Assembly (NCBI GenBank): GCA_005223375.1
Contig: RXOD01003802.1
Location: forward strand, 1 to 64,000
Reading direction: 5' to 3'
Length of the DNA stretch: 64,000 nt
Source: Amoebophrya sp. AT5.2
Lineage: Eukaryota > Sar > Dinophyceae > Syndiniales > Amoebophryaceae
Position numbers and translations under genes: made by a program. Below are positions 31,496 to 41,359 of the stretch, one piece after another. Positions within the stretch are counted from its first letter, which is position 1; each line of letters opens with the position of its first letter. The notes beneath the pieces were generated by a model. The model worked only from the letters and a program-made list of their open reading frames with translations, was not told where the DNA came from and searched no databases.

Positions 31496-33893
31496 TCAGA
31501 CGCTCGTCGCGTCCGAGAGCGTCCCCATGCTTGCGGTTTTGTTGCCTCCCTGCAGTACAACTAGGGCACCCGCCGCGTTTCGTCCCGGGAACAAGGTTTG
31601 ATTGCCGAGGAGCTCTTGGTACTTCGCGATCACGGTTTCGATGGCGTCTAGGCCGCGCTTGATCTCTGCGAAGCTCGGCCCGTAGGACAAGCGCACGAAG
31701 GACTCGTAGTTGCTGAACTTTCGCCTTCGTCCGGGGTTCACGTCAAAAAAGACCCCCGGGCACACGATCACCTTGGCTTCCGCGATCATGGTCCGGAAGA
31801 AGCCCCAGCAGCTGTTCAGAGGCGGGGGCAGCCTGCTGAGGTCGCACCAGCAGTAGAAGGTGCCCTGCGGCGGGTGCTCGACGAGGATCCCCATCTCCGA
31901 AAGCCGGTGGAGGAGGAAATCGCGCTTGTGGGAGAACAGCAGCTGGAGCAGGATGGTCTGCTCGACCACGGATTTCGGGTTCACCAGCGGCACCAAGGCG
32001 CGCTGGGTGGGCAGCGACGGGCCCCCGTCCAGAAAGCTGCCAGCGGCACCGACCGCCTCGATCACCTGGCGGGGCCCCACGATCCAGCACACGCGGAGCC
32101 CCGGCATGCGCCAGTTCTTCGTGAGCCCGTCCAGCAGAATCACGGGGTCGGCGTTCACGTCCTCCACAAACTGCGCCGCGGAAACCATGCGCCACGAAGC
32201 GTCAGAAGGCGCCATGCGCTGCGTGTACACGTACCTGGTGCCGGGTCCATTTGTGCTCGAAGATGTCTACTCCTGGGCAAGAAATCTATATTTTTCCGAC
32301 GAAATAAAATTTTCATAATTGTTGGGTTTCGCTGCATTCGCACCTATGTATAGAGTGAAATGACCACCAGCAGCATCAGTCCAACGTGAACCCTCTGTAC
32401 CTCGAGTAGATTTCGTCAAGCACCAGCGAGCACTGCGTTTCCCGCGCGAGACGCACCCAGTTCTTCAGGTCTTCGCCTTCGATGAGCTGTCCCGTGGGGT
32501 TGCACGGGTTGCTCAGGAGCAGCGCCAAGAGCCCCTTCCCCACGATCTCCCTCCGCAGTTCCTGCAGGGTGAGGCGGAAGTTGTTTTCTGGGTTCAGCAG
32601 GATCGGTATCGAGTTGATTTTGTCGCACTGCGACAGCAGCTCGGTGTACGCTGTGTAGTCGGGGAGAAAGTGTCCCAGGTTGATGTGGTCCATCGCGGTG
32701 CAGAGCCGCGTCAGCGCCAACCTTCCCCCGCCGACGAGCGCGACGTTCTCCGCCGAGTAGAGCGATTGCTTCCCCTTCCGATACATGTCGTTGTAGAACT
32801 TGGCCACCGCGCGACGCAGCGCCAGATCCCCGTTTACGTTCCCGTAGTGGAGGTTTTCGGCATTCACCTCCAGCGCGGATTTTAGGTGCTCCTCGAAGTC
32901 CGGCCCTTTTTCGGAGGAGAGCTTGCCCTCCGCGACGAGCTCCTTGATTCGGTTCCGCACGGATGCGGGCCAGTGCTTCACGGGGGTTGTCTCGGGGGAG
33001 CCCTGACCGAGGTTGGCCCACAGGTGCGCGGTGGCGGCGGAATAGCCCTGCTTCGCGGCTTCATCCATCACGTATATCACGCCGGTCTTAGGCACCTTGC
33101 GGAAGCCAGGTATCTGGCAGCTCGGCTGCGACTGATGTTGCGCCGTCGACGACGTCGAGCCGTTTATTCCATTTGCAGTTGCACCCCCGGGAGGACCGAC
33201 ACCGCGGCTGTTACCTGATGCGAACTGGACGACCTGTGGCGGCCCGTCAAGCGTGGTGGTGGATCCGTTCTGCTCGCGAATGTCGTCGTCTTCATCGTCG
33301 TCGCTCCTGGCCTTGCTGTTGCGTCGCGGCCGGGGCCCCTGCGAGGACCACGCGGCCTGCTCGGGCGAGGTTGCAGAAACCCCGTTCGAGTGCTCTCCAT
33401 GATTCGCCTCGGGCACAGGAACCGTCGCCGGCCGCGGCCCGAGCTCATGCCTTCGCCTTACCTTCCACGCGCCGCCGGCCCCCGCTTCGACCACGTAGTC
33501 CACTCCTTCTGCACAGCTTGATGACGCTACTTCGAGGCTTGGGATGGTACGCAGCGTCTTCACCACGAACTCCAAATCGGACGTGATGTTTTGAACCCGG
33601 CGGAAGCCGGCGATTACAGCAACTTGGATCCACCCGGTGCACGGGTCGCCACCCAGCTGCTCCACCAGCCAGGGGTCCCGGTGCAGGTTCTTCTCGCTGA
33701 AGTAGTACGCCAACTGCCGCTGCAACCGCCACTCGTCCGCGGAAAGGGTGGGGAGCTCGCTCCGGAGGAGGTGGGCGTGCTCAGGCGGGGGCGGCGATGG
33801 CGATGCGTCTATGCCCATGTTGCCAAGAGGAGCCTGCGGGTCCTGGTGCTGTCGTTCGACGGGGGGAGGGTCGCAAGAAGAAACGAAACCCAT
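31496..33893 (-). CDS. La-motif (LARP-type) RNA-binding domain fused to a class I/II aminotransferase
   Basis: Exon 1 (33893-32401) and exon 2 (32234-31496) join in phase 2 (GTACAG donor, CCAG acceptor) exactly inside the PLP-domain motif LDEIYSRY, giving 743 aa. Residues 57-122 are a La motif: LQRQLAYYFSEKNLHRDPWL, then GWIQVAVIAGFRRV and LEFVVKTLR, the winged-helix fold that binds RNA 3' ends or poly(A). A Ser-rich linker follows. From about residue 258 comes a fold-type I aminotransferase: VIYVMDEAAKQGY, WANLGQGSPET, NLHYGNVNGDLALRRAV, SNPCNPTGQL, LDEIYSRY, the PLP lysine in DGLTKNWRMPGLR (about K537), and FVRLSYG with the carboxylate-binding Arg. All key residues are present, so the enzyme should be active. 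Exon 1 encodes both domains in one frame, so the fusion is not a splice artefact of mine. I know of no named family with this pairing. Confidence 0.88.
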
Positions 33894-34569
33894 CCAAGAA
33901 CTGACCTATCTTCTCCACGGCGTAGCAGGTTGCATGCTCGAACGGTAAAAGCAAAGGAAGCAAGAGTAACAATGTCTTTCGTGGTTCGGTAAAAATGCGC
34001 GCACAGAGGGAACGATCAATAAATTTGAATTTTCCTGCGTAAAACGAGGGTCAAAACGGCAGTATCATAAGGAACAGCCAGCTAAAAGTGTTGCTACAGA
34101 TACACGTACAGGTACATTCAAGCAGACGCATTACTTCGCGATTTTTTTGAGGTCGAACATGGCGACAAAGCCCGCATTTTTTGGGATCTTCGATCGACCA
34201 CAACGAAAGATTTTTTTCTCTCAGTTTGAGCACTCAGTCTGAAGGGAACGAATTTTGTGTCGGACTGTCATCACGTGAAGCATTTTTTGCGCAAGGAGCT
34301 TTTTGGCGACCGAGCATTCAGCGGAAGTGCCACCTACGCATTCCATTGCAAATACTTAGTTATGTGTAACCACGAGGACAGAGACGAGCGGAGCACTTTC
34401 TTAGTGTCTACTTATGTTCCTGAAATTGTACATCTACATTTCATCTTTGGTGTGCAGCCAGATGATTGAGATTGAAGATCAGGATGCCAGCACAGCATTC
34501 TAAAGCACTTTCTGTACTTATGCCGAGCGGATGATCGCACCTGTAGGCTACACGCAAAACTTGCTCGTT
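33894..34569. other. intergenic region, no supported gene
   Basis: Short AT-rich spacer between the aminotransferase fusion and the GTPase. No domain-bearing frame. Confidence 0.5.
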
Positions 34570-36843
34570 TCAGTTTTTTTCATCAGCCTCCTCTGGCACT
34601 GGCGGTGGTTTGATTTGCCAGCACAGCACGCCGTCGACGCAGTCGCGGATAATTTCGAGTCCAGCTCTGTGTATGTCTGGCGCGCCCGACCGCGCCAGAA
34701 TGAAGTTTTTTTTGTCTGCAAAGGCTTCCAAGATGCGCTGCGGCGACCAATCGAGCGTGTTCTCCTGCGATTTGAAGCCGCCTGCGGCGCCCTTCTTGTC
34801 ACCGGGAGCATTGGGCGATGAAAAATCCTCCGGAAAGAAAGCGTCCAGTTGGTAGAGTTTGTCGAGTCGGAGTCTTGCCTGTTCCATCAAGAACCGCACT
34901 GCCGTGTAGGTTTCACGCACCTGCGCCACGGGCAGCAGACCGGCAAGTTCGTACACCACGCGGGGGCAGCTTGACCGCGGGAAGATCAGGCCTGGGCAGT
35001 CCATCACGATCACCTGCAGGTCCCGGGCGGAGTCCGCCTCCGCCACCTGGTAGCTAGGAGAAGAAGTAGTGGCGCTTTTCATGGCGTGAGGCACATCCGG
35101 TCGGGGATCCTGATCGTCGTGGTCGGCGCCGTCTTGAGCGCCCACATCTTGCTTGGTTGTATTGTTCGCATTTCTGTTTTTTTTGCCTTCATTATTTGCA
35201 AAAAGAGCGAACCCTATTTTACGCGACAGCGCATTGTTCTCGCCCACGGCAGCCGCAGCAGCTTCCGGATCCTCTGGTGCGGGGGCATTGTCCACGCCCT
35301 GTGGTGGCGCCGGTGTTGAATCTCGATCTTCCTTTTTCACCCACACAAGATGAGCCCCTTGTCGCCTTTTGTTTTTCTTCGCTCTCTGCTGGTTTTGAGT
35401 CTTCGAAGACGAGGCCATAAAGGCCTCGTGGCCCTCCTCCTCGTGGTCTCGTCCTCCTGGTGGCGCTTGCTCACGCTCACCCCTCTGTTCCGCCCGATAC
35501 TCCGTGCGCAGCGTGTTCTTAAGAGCCTTTAGCTCCGACTTGCTGAGATTCTGCTCGGAACCCGTGCCTGCAGCTACCGCAGCACGCCGCGGTGAGGTCG
35601 CAGCGTCGAACGAAGTTCGCTCCTTCGCTGCTTTTTTTCTTCTATTGCCTTTTCCTCGATCCTTATCGCTTGCTGTTGCCGGCCTGCCGCTTTCTTGGAA
35701 ACTCGGTGACGCCGATGCGCTGACCGGGGGAGGCTTCCTCTTCCTTCTCGAGTCTTCGTCGGCTTCTGGATCCAGGAAGATGTGTTGAATGTGTTTTGTG
35801 TGTCCTGCTGTGCGGGACACGCCCAGGCGCTTCGACCCAATGAGGCTATTGAGAAGACTTGACTTGCCGACGTTCGGATGACCGATGCAACCGAGTGTGA
35901 GCGTTTTCTTGGCAGGCGCTCCGTCGCCGACAACGACATCCGGCAAGCCCGCCAGCTTCACTGCTGTCTCGTAAACGTCAACTGCGTACCCTTCGACGCG
36001 CTCCCTCAATTCCGCCTTCTTCATCAGGCCACCGCCCATCATCTTCAGCCTCTTCCGTCGCGCGCTTGCACCGTTGACATCGCTGACAAAGGCTTCGTGT
36101 GTCTCCGCGTCCGCATGGGGCTGCTTCGTGAATGGGAGCACGGAGGCGAACCCCCGCTTCTGAAAATGCGCGCGCCAACGCACGAAGTCTTTCGGCGAAA
36201 TGAGGTCGATTTTCGTCAGCACTAGAATGATCTTTTTGCTCGGGAAAGCAATATTCGCTGGCACGTGGAGCTCTGGGTTGCGCGCGTCCGCGCACAGAAG
36301 CAGCACGTCGCTCTGCTCAAGCGTTCGCCAGTACTGCCGCCACACGTCAAGGCTAAATTCCAGTGGCGGGAGGCTGGGGCCATAGTACTCAAAGGTACGA
36401 CCACGATCGTCCGCCTCGTCCACTTTATCGTTCTTCTCCGTCGTTCTTGATACTCGTTTCCGCGTCTCCGCCATGTAACAGCCAAAGTATTTCTCTTCGC
36501 CGGCCTCGAGCTCTTCCTTCGACAACAGGCTAGACGTTGTCGGCCGCAGCGGGGGAGCGAGTCCAATGCCCAGAACTGTTGTGTCATTAGTCGCCAATTT
36601 AGAAGGACCTGCAGCGCTGTCAATTTTTTCTTCCGCACGCCCTCGCCGCTTCTGCAAGAGCTCTATCGGCTCCTTCTCAGAGATCGAGGAAATTGTAGCT
36701 TTTCTCCCGAAGTTCTGATCTAAAGCCTGACCAAAGCTCTTCACGAGAACAGGGACGAGGTCCGCTTGTTCCGCTAGCGTTCCCGAAGTGGAACTGGGAT
36801 GGGCCTCTGGCGACGTCGGAGCCGAGGAACCGGCTGCGGCCAT
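34570..36843 (-). CDS. GNL1: circularly permuted GTPase, GNL1 (HSR1/MMR1) type
   Basis: An intronless frame of 757 residues. GTPase motifs appear in permuted order G4-G5-G1-G3: VLTKIDLI near 213 (G4), SVLPFTK near 236, GHPNVGKSSLLNSLIG near 322 (G1), and DCPGLIFP near 613 (G3). The segment before G4, FSLDVWRQYWRTLEQSDVLLLCADARNPELH, and the C-terminal ILEAFADKKNFILARSGAPD match GNL1/YawG-type proteins, which take part in ribosome biogenesis or nucleolar functions. Between switch I (RTAGHTKHIQHIFLD) and G3 there is an insertion of about 230 residues rich in Lys, Arg, Gln and Glu, probably disordered. The frame starts at an ATG (ACATGGCC) with no upstream ATG in phase nearby. Family call secure; exact substrate pathway inferred from relatives. 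Confidence 0.9.
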   Translation of the reverse strand: MAAAGSSAPTSPEAHPSSTSGTLAEQADLVPVLVKSFGQALDQNFGRKATISSISEKEPIELLQKRRGRAEEKIDSAAGPSKLATNDTTVLGIGLAPPLRPTTSSLLSKEELEAGEEKYFGCYMAETRKRVSRTTEKNDKVDEADDRGRTFEYYGPSLPPLEFSLDVWRQYWRTLEQSDVLLLCADARNPELHVPANIAFPSKKIILVLTKIDLISPKDFVRWRAHFQKRGFASVLPFTKQPHADAETHEAFVSDVNGASARRKRLKMMGGGLMKKAELRERVEGYAVDVYETAVKLAGLPDVVVGDGAPAKKTLTLGCIGHPNVGKSSLLNSLIGSKRLGVSRTAGHTKHIQHIFLDPEADEDSRRKRKPPPVSASASPSFQESGRPATASDKDRGKGNRRKKAAKERTSFDAATSPRRAAVAAGTGSEQNLSKSELKALKNTLRTEYRAEQRGEREQAPPGGRDHEEEGHEAFMASSSKTQNQQRAKKNKRRQGAHLVWVKKEDRDSTPAPPQGVDNAPAPEDPEAAAAAVGENNALSRKIGFALFANNEGKKNRNANNTTKQDVGAQDGADHDDQDPRPDVPHAMKSATTSSPSYQVAEADSARDLQVIVMDCPGLIFPRSSCPRVVYELAGLLPVAQVRETYTAVRFLMEQARLRLDKLYQLDAFFPEDFSSPNAPGDKKGAAGGFKSQENTLDWSPQRILEAFADKKNFILARSGAPDIHRAGLEIIRDCVDGVLCWQIKPPPVPEEADEKN

Positions 36844-37737
36844 GTTTTATGTAGCAGGTTATTTAGCTTTGACACTACCTCTACATACTACCAACCAAAA
36901 TGCGCGCTCCGATTTCTTTTCGATGTGGGAGTCGGGCATGAATACAGAAGTAATTTTGAACTTGCATTTTGAGTTTGTACTGGTACACAAACTTTCCTTC
37001 AATATCAAGAAAGTTGTATTGCGTGTTCCACGCTAAGTAAAAGCGTACATCTCTTTCTGACATACAGGATTTCCAACTAGATATAGATTGATAGAAGTAG
37101 AACCAAGGAAGTACTATACACTGAGGAGGTGGTGGTGGTCGTGGTCCTGGCGCTGTTGCAAGAGAGAACCAAATTGTGGCACTAAATTGGAGGACGAGCA
37201 CTTCTCGAGTCGTGATGCACATGCAGGCGGTTTTCAACACCGATTGTCAACAGGCCGGACGAACGCGATCAAGATCATTGGATTTTCACCAGTCCGTGAT
37301 GAACGTGAAGAGAGGCACCTCAGCGGGGTGTGTGAGTGCAGAGACTGAGACAGTGCGCGTTTCCTTGCTACTGCTCGGGTCACGACTCCACTCTCGAGCT
37401 GCCGCGCAGGCTTTCATTTGAGTAATCACTCATGCTTGATAATTTTGCATGTTGCAGCCCATCACGGCGTGCTTGAATCAATCAGATGCACCATTCCGTC
37501 GTAAAAAAGTGTTCAAGAAAAAATCGAAACGGATGTGCAATCAAACGATTCTCGCAGCCCCATGTTTCTCACAGGAAAACTAGTATAGCTGCTATGTATT
37601 CACTGTGTGTAGCTCATGTGCAGCTCCAGTGGTAGCTCGAAAGTTTAATTTGTGCCGGTGTAGCCTGATCGTGTGCAGGTGGAAATTCAACTTCAACATG
37701 CGGCTGTGGAATGAATCTAGCCTGAAGCATATCTACT
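36844..37737. other. intergenic region, no supported gene
   Basis: Frames on both strands without domains. GTGGTGGTGG-like and CCTGG-rich patches near 37120-37160. Confidence 0.5.
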
Positions 37738-39615
37738 TCATTCATATGATTTCTTTTTCCTTACACGTCGTGGGGAGATCGCGAGCGTAAGCACGTGATT
37801 TTGGTTGTTGCTTGCTTCGTCCATCTCAAGGTTTTCGCATGTCGCAATTTCATTTCGCAGAAACCTCATCAATGGGGAGTTTTTCTGGCCAGCCGGCACT
37901 AAGATAGCCGCAAAAGGTAGAAGAGGTTGAGGGTTCCGTACGGCGATTCTACTTTGCTCCTCGTGCTCTTCTCTATCTCTACTCCACCTGTCCTGCTCAC
38001 TTTCATGTTCATCACTTTCGGCACGGCTGGCCGGATTTGTTGCTGAACCTGAACAATGACTGCCGGGTGTACTGCAGACGGTGGAGGAGGACATCGAGCA
38101 GGGGCTGCCCCTGCCGCTGCCGAGAGTGCTACTAATACACTTTGAATTCAAGCTGTAGAATTTTTTCGGTAGTAGCGGTAGTCTCGACTGCTCGACGCAG
38201 CTGCAGCTGTCACGCCAGGTCCTCTCTTCACCAGCGCCAAACCAAGAAGGGGAATCGACTTCCACCCCGCTCCGAGGAACCGCGCGGCAGCTGTTGTACA
38301 CGCGCCAGGACTCCTCCAGAGCGCCCGGCGCATGTCGACACGTAGCCGTAGGTGGGTGAGGAGGGGTCGACATCACCAGTTCGCCGTCTTCTGGCGAAAA
38401 CTCGTCTGATGCTTCCGCTGGTGAGCTCTCGGCGCTGTTTGGAAGATGGCTCGAGCTTGTGCTTCTGCTTGTGTCGCCTGCACACAACTCATCGGCACGC
38501 CCAACCAGTTCCAGCAAGCTGCGCAGCAAGTCTCGCGCGCCCTGTGGCGAAATTGCGAAGCCGCCACACGAAGTAGGAGGTGCTTTCGGCTTGTTGGCGA
38601 AGATATTCAACTTGGATGCTGCTTCATAGCGCCTCGTACAGTCGCAAACCATGTCCCGCAGGTAGATGAAGCTCACCTGTCGCCGCAATTCACCGATGGC
38701 ACTCCACCTACTCCTACCCGCTGCTGGGCTTGAGTTGAAGAATGTGGTTTGATGCAATGCGGCTCTCGTCCTCGGGCTTGTTTGCTGGGTGTCGACGCCC
38801 AGGATTTCGTCGAGGAGCTTGGCGTTATCAACAACGACATCGTCTTTTCCGCGTCCCCACTTTCTAGAGAGCCCAGTTCGCACGTGCCGCAGTGGCAGGC
38901 ATGGACTGAAGAGCATTGAGCGATGCAGATCATCCGGAGTGGGCGGGCCGCAAGGTATGCCGCCGATTTCGAGCACGACTACTGGAGAGTTGTCAGAGCG
39001 GGACATTGCATCTGGTGGTGAGGCACCGGTGCCTCTTTTTTCATCGCTCGTCTGCTGCGCCGGCGGGTCCGGGGTAACCACTGCAGGCTCCTCGAGATCA
39101 AGGTCGTCCAGCGCCGAGGACAGTGCTTGGGTCGATGTCGTGTGCGCAGAGTTCTCGCGCGTTAGAAAGCCAGTAGCTGGTGAATCTGCATGCTGGTTAC
39201 TTCGCCTCCTCGCTGCCCGTTCTGCCGCGAACCTGTCTAAATTTTCCAAAAGCCAGTTCTGAAGAAGCTCGCAATCGTCGTCGTGAGTCACTAGCTCTTG
39301 TGCAAGCGAAGTCTGCCGCGCTGGAGAAGTACTGGCTGCTTCAGGTGTCTGCTCTGGCTCTGGACCTGGTAGGGGAAGCGGCCGACGCCACTCTGGAAGC
39401 AGGTGCTCGGACAAATCAGATTCAGATCGGGCCTTGAAAAAGCTGCTGGGGTGGAAACCCGAGCATCTGGTGTCGTGTCGAAGCAGTCGTGCATCATACA
39501 GTGGCGAGTCGTCCCGGGAACGGAACTCGGTGGGCAGTCGAGATGGCCGCGCGCCGGCGCATGTGTCTACTAAAGCCACCAAGGACCACCAGGACCACAG
39601 CGGAAGTATCGTCAT
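37738..39615 (-). CDS. large intronless Ser-rich protein with signal peptide (625 aa)
   Basis: A single frame of 625 residues. The first 22 residues look like a cleavable signal peptide (LPLWSWWSLVALVDTCAGA). The rest is largely low complexity, rich in Ser, Pro, Glu and Arg, with a more ordered middle of about 230-420: VVVLEIGGIPCGPPTPDD, FSPCLPLRHVRTGLSRKWG, VSFIYLRDMVCDCTRRYEAA and GARDLLRSLLELVGRADEL. Cysteines cluster later (CSCVEQ, SGSATNP after SHC). No transmembrane helix follows the signal peptide, so secretion or entry to the endomembrane lumen is likely. No family recognised. It sits next to a second protein of the same overall style (41360-43186), both intronless. Confidence 0.65.
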   Translation of the reverse strand: MTILPLWSWWSLVALVDTCAGARPSRLPTEFRSRDDSPLYDARLLRHDTRCSGFHPSSFFKARSESDLSEHLLPEWRRPLPLPGPEPEQTPEAASTSPARQTSLAQELVTHDDDCELLQNWLLENLDRFAAERAARRRSNQHADSPATGFLTRENSAHTTSTQALSSALDDLDLEEPAVVTPDPPAQQTSDEKRGTGASPPDAMSRSDNSPVVVLEIGGIPCGPPTPDDLHRSMLFSPCLPLRHVRTGLSRKWGRGKDDVVVDNAKLLDEILGVDTQQTSPRTRAALHQTTFFNSSPAAGRSRWSAIGELRRQVSFIYLRDMVCDCTRRYEAASKLNIFANKPKAPPTSCGGFAISPQGARDLLRSLLELVGRADELCAGDTSRSTSSSHLPNSAESSPAEASDEFSPEDGELVMSTPPHPPTATCRHAPGALEESWRVYNSCRAVPRSGVEVDSPSWFGAGEERTWRDSCSCVEQSRLPLLPKKFYSLNSKCISSTLGSGRGSPCSMSSSTVCSTPGSHCSGSATNPASRAESDEHESEQDRWSRDREEHEEQSRIAVRNPQPLLPFAAILVPAGQKNSPLMRFLRNEIATCENLEMDEASNNQNHVLTLAISPRRVRKKKSYE

Positions 39616-41359
39616 GTTCTTGAAAAAATCTATATCGTGTGATACCTACGGCAAGATGAAGATTAGGCTTCGATAGAAGTTGAAGTTGAGCCACAGCCAC
39701 CATCAAACTCTATATATGACTTCTTTTGAACTTTTTCTTTTACCGTGCCAGCCGCTGCCGCACCTTCATCTTCTTGCTCAATGATGTGTCCGTAGCCACA
39801 ATCTGCCCCGTTCTCGAGTGAGGACAACGTACAGGCGATCACGAACCAATGAATTGCCCCGACGTACGACAGAGAGAAGACACCATGCGCATATGTCCAG
39901 TTGCAAATTGCGAGGTGGGGGGAGCAAGATGAACCAGGTGAAAGATCTCAGATCTCGTCCGCTGCCGCAAAATCCAAATCTTTCGCGCTGGTTTCATGAC
40001 ACCAAACAAAAAAAAACACCAAGAGAGTCAACGCAAATCGGCGGCGTGGAATGTCGCGGTCTGGCACCGCACTCCCAGTCGACGAGGGTGGGAGCTGGCT
40101 GGCAGACTGGCAACTGCACTTTGACACTTCGTCGCAGGTGGTCGGCCTCGTGGTGCGGTGAATCCTCGACGGCGCGCAGCCTCCGCCAGCGCCAAGTCCG
40201 GAAGCAGGGCGGAGGACTATGCGCGCGCATCTTCGCTCGCCACCGCGACCGCTCGGGCAACGATTAAACTTATCGAGGGCCCACTTATCGAGGCCCACTT
40301 ATATTCTTTTATCGTCGACACCCACAAATAGAATCGCAGGCACAACCAATGAATGCAATCACATTCAAACAAAACCCACCAGAAACAGCGAGAAAAATTT
40401 GAAAATTGCGGTAGCGGATCGACAGCGACGCCGACGAAATCTGTCCTCGTGATAAAAAATTTAAATTCAATTCTAGAACTGGAACTCGAAGTTGAACTCC
40501 AACTCCTCCTGGATCGAGATATTATTTTGGAACTTGCTGTTGAGTTGCTTTTGACGGACGACGGACAGATAATGTGGCGCCTGATGGGCGCGATTCTATT
40601 GCGAGTCTGCAGCCGAGTTTGTTCGGCCAGACCACTGTCATGCTAACCCAAACCGCGGCAATAGGAAGCTGCTGAAAGAACAATTCTAACCGCGAAAACA
40701 ACGCTGCTCCTTCTTTCGAGATATTCCTATTCGCGAATTCTAGCATAGATGCTTGCAGTTCAGTGTCTTTCTAAAATCTGGAGTGTCGTCGCGCTCGCAG
40801 AATCAAGAATTTTTCAAGGTCCGAAAATAGGCGACGCGATCGTCCGTCGCGGTCCCGCAGCACTCGCGTGAATTTTATTTGTTTTTTTCATGGGCTTGCT
40901 GAACTTACGTTACTTGTAGAAGTAATCTGACGGACACTAAAACAGAAATCTACCGGTACAGGTGGAATAACACGATAGATTTCGGAATCTACGACAATGG
41001 CGGCAGGACGTTGCCGTGGCCGCGCCCCACATCCTCTGCCTCCAACGAGAAGTATATGATCTTTATCAATTAATTTTAAATGGAGTATAGATTTAATTAT
41101 TTAGGTAAATACCATTGCCATCTGTAGCTAGGTGCTAGGTAGTTGTAGCGATGGCCTTAAGCGAAACCGAAAAGCAACTTATATCTTTCTAGCTACACAA
41201 TCACAAACACAAAGCAGTAGTCTACCGCCCGAGTAGCTGGAGAAGGAGACTCCGGTACTTAATTAAGTAAGAGTAAGTAGGGAGCTGAGTCGGTGTAAAA
41301 CGTGAACCTGAACTTGAAGAAAGAACACGGTGGAGAGTGACCGCGCTGACTGTTTCGTA
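39616..41359. other. intergenic region, no supported gene
   Basis: A GC-rich patch at 40020-40260 has open frames on both strands without domains. A short direct repeat, TCGAGG(G)CCCACTTAT, occurs twice at about 40276-40302. The 40900-41300 part is AT-rich. Confidence 0.45.
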
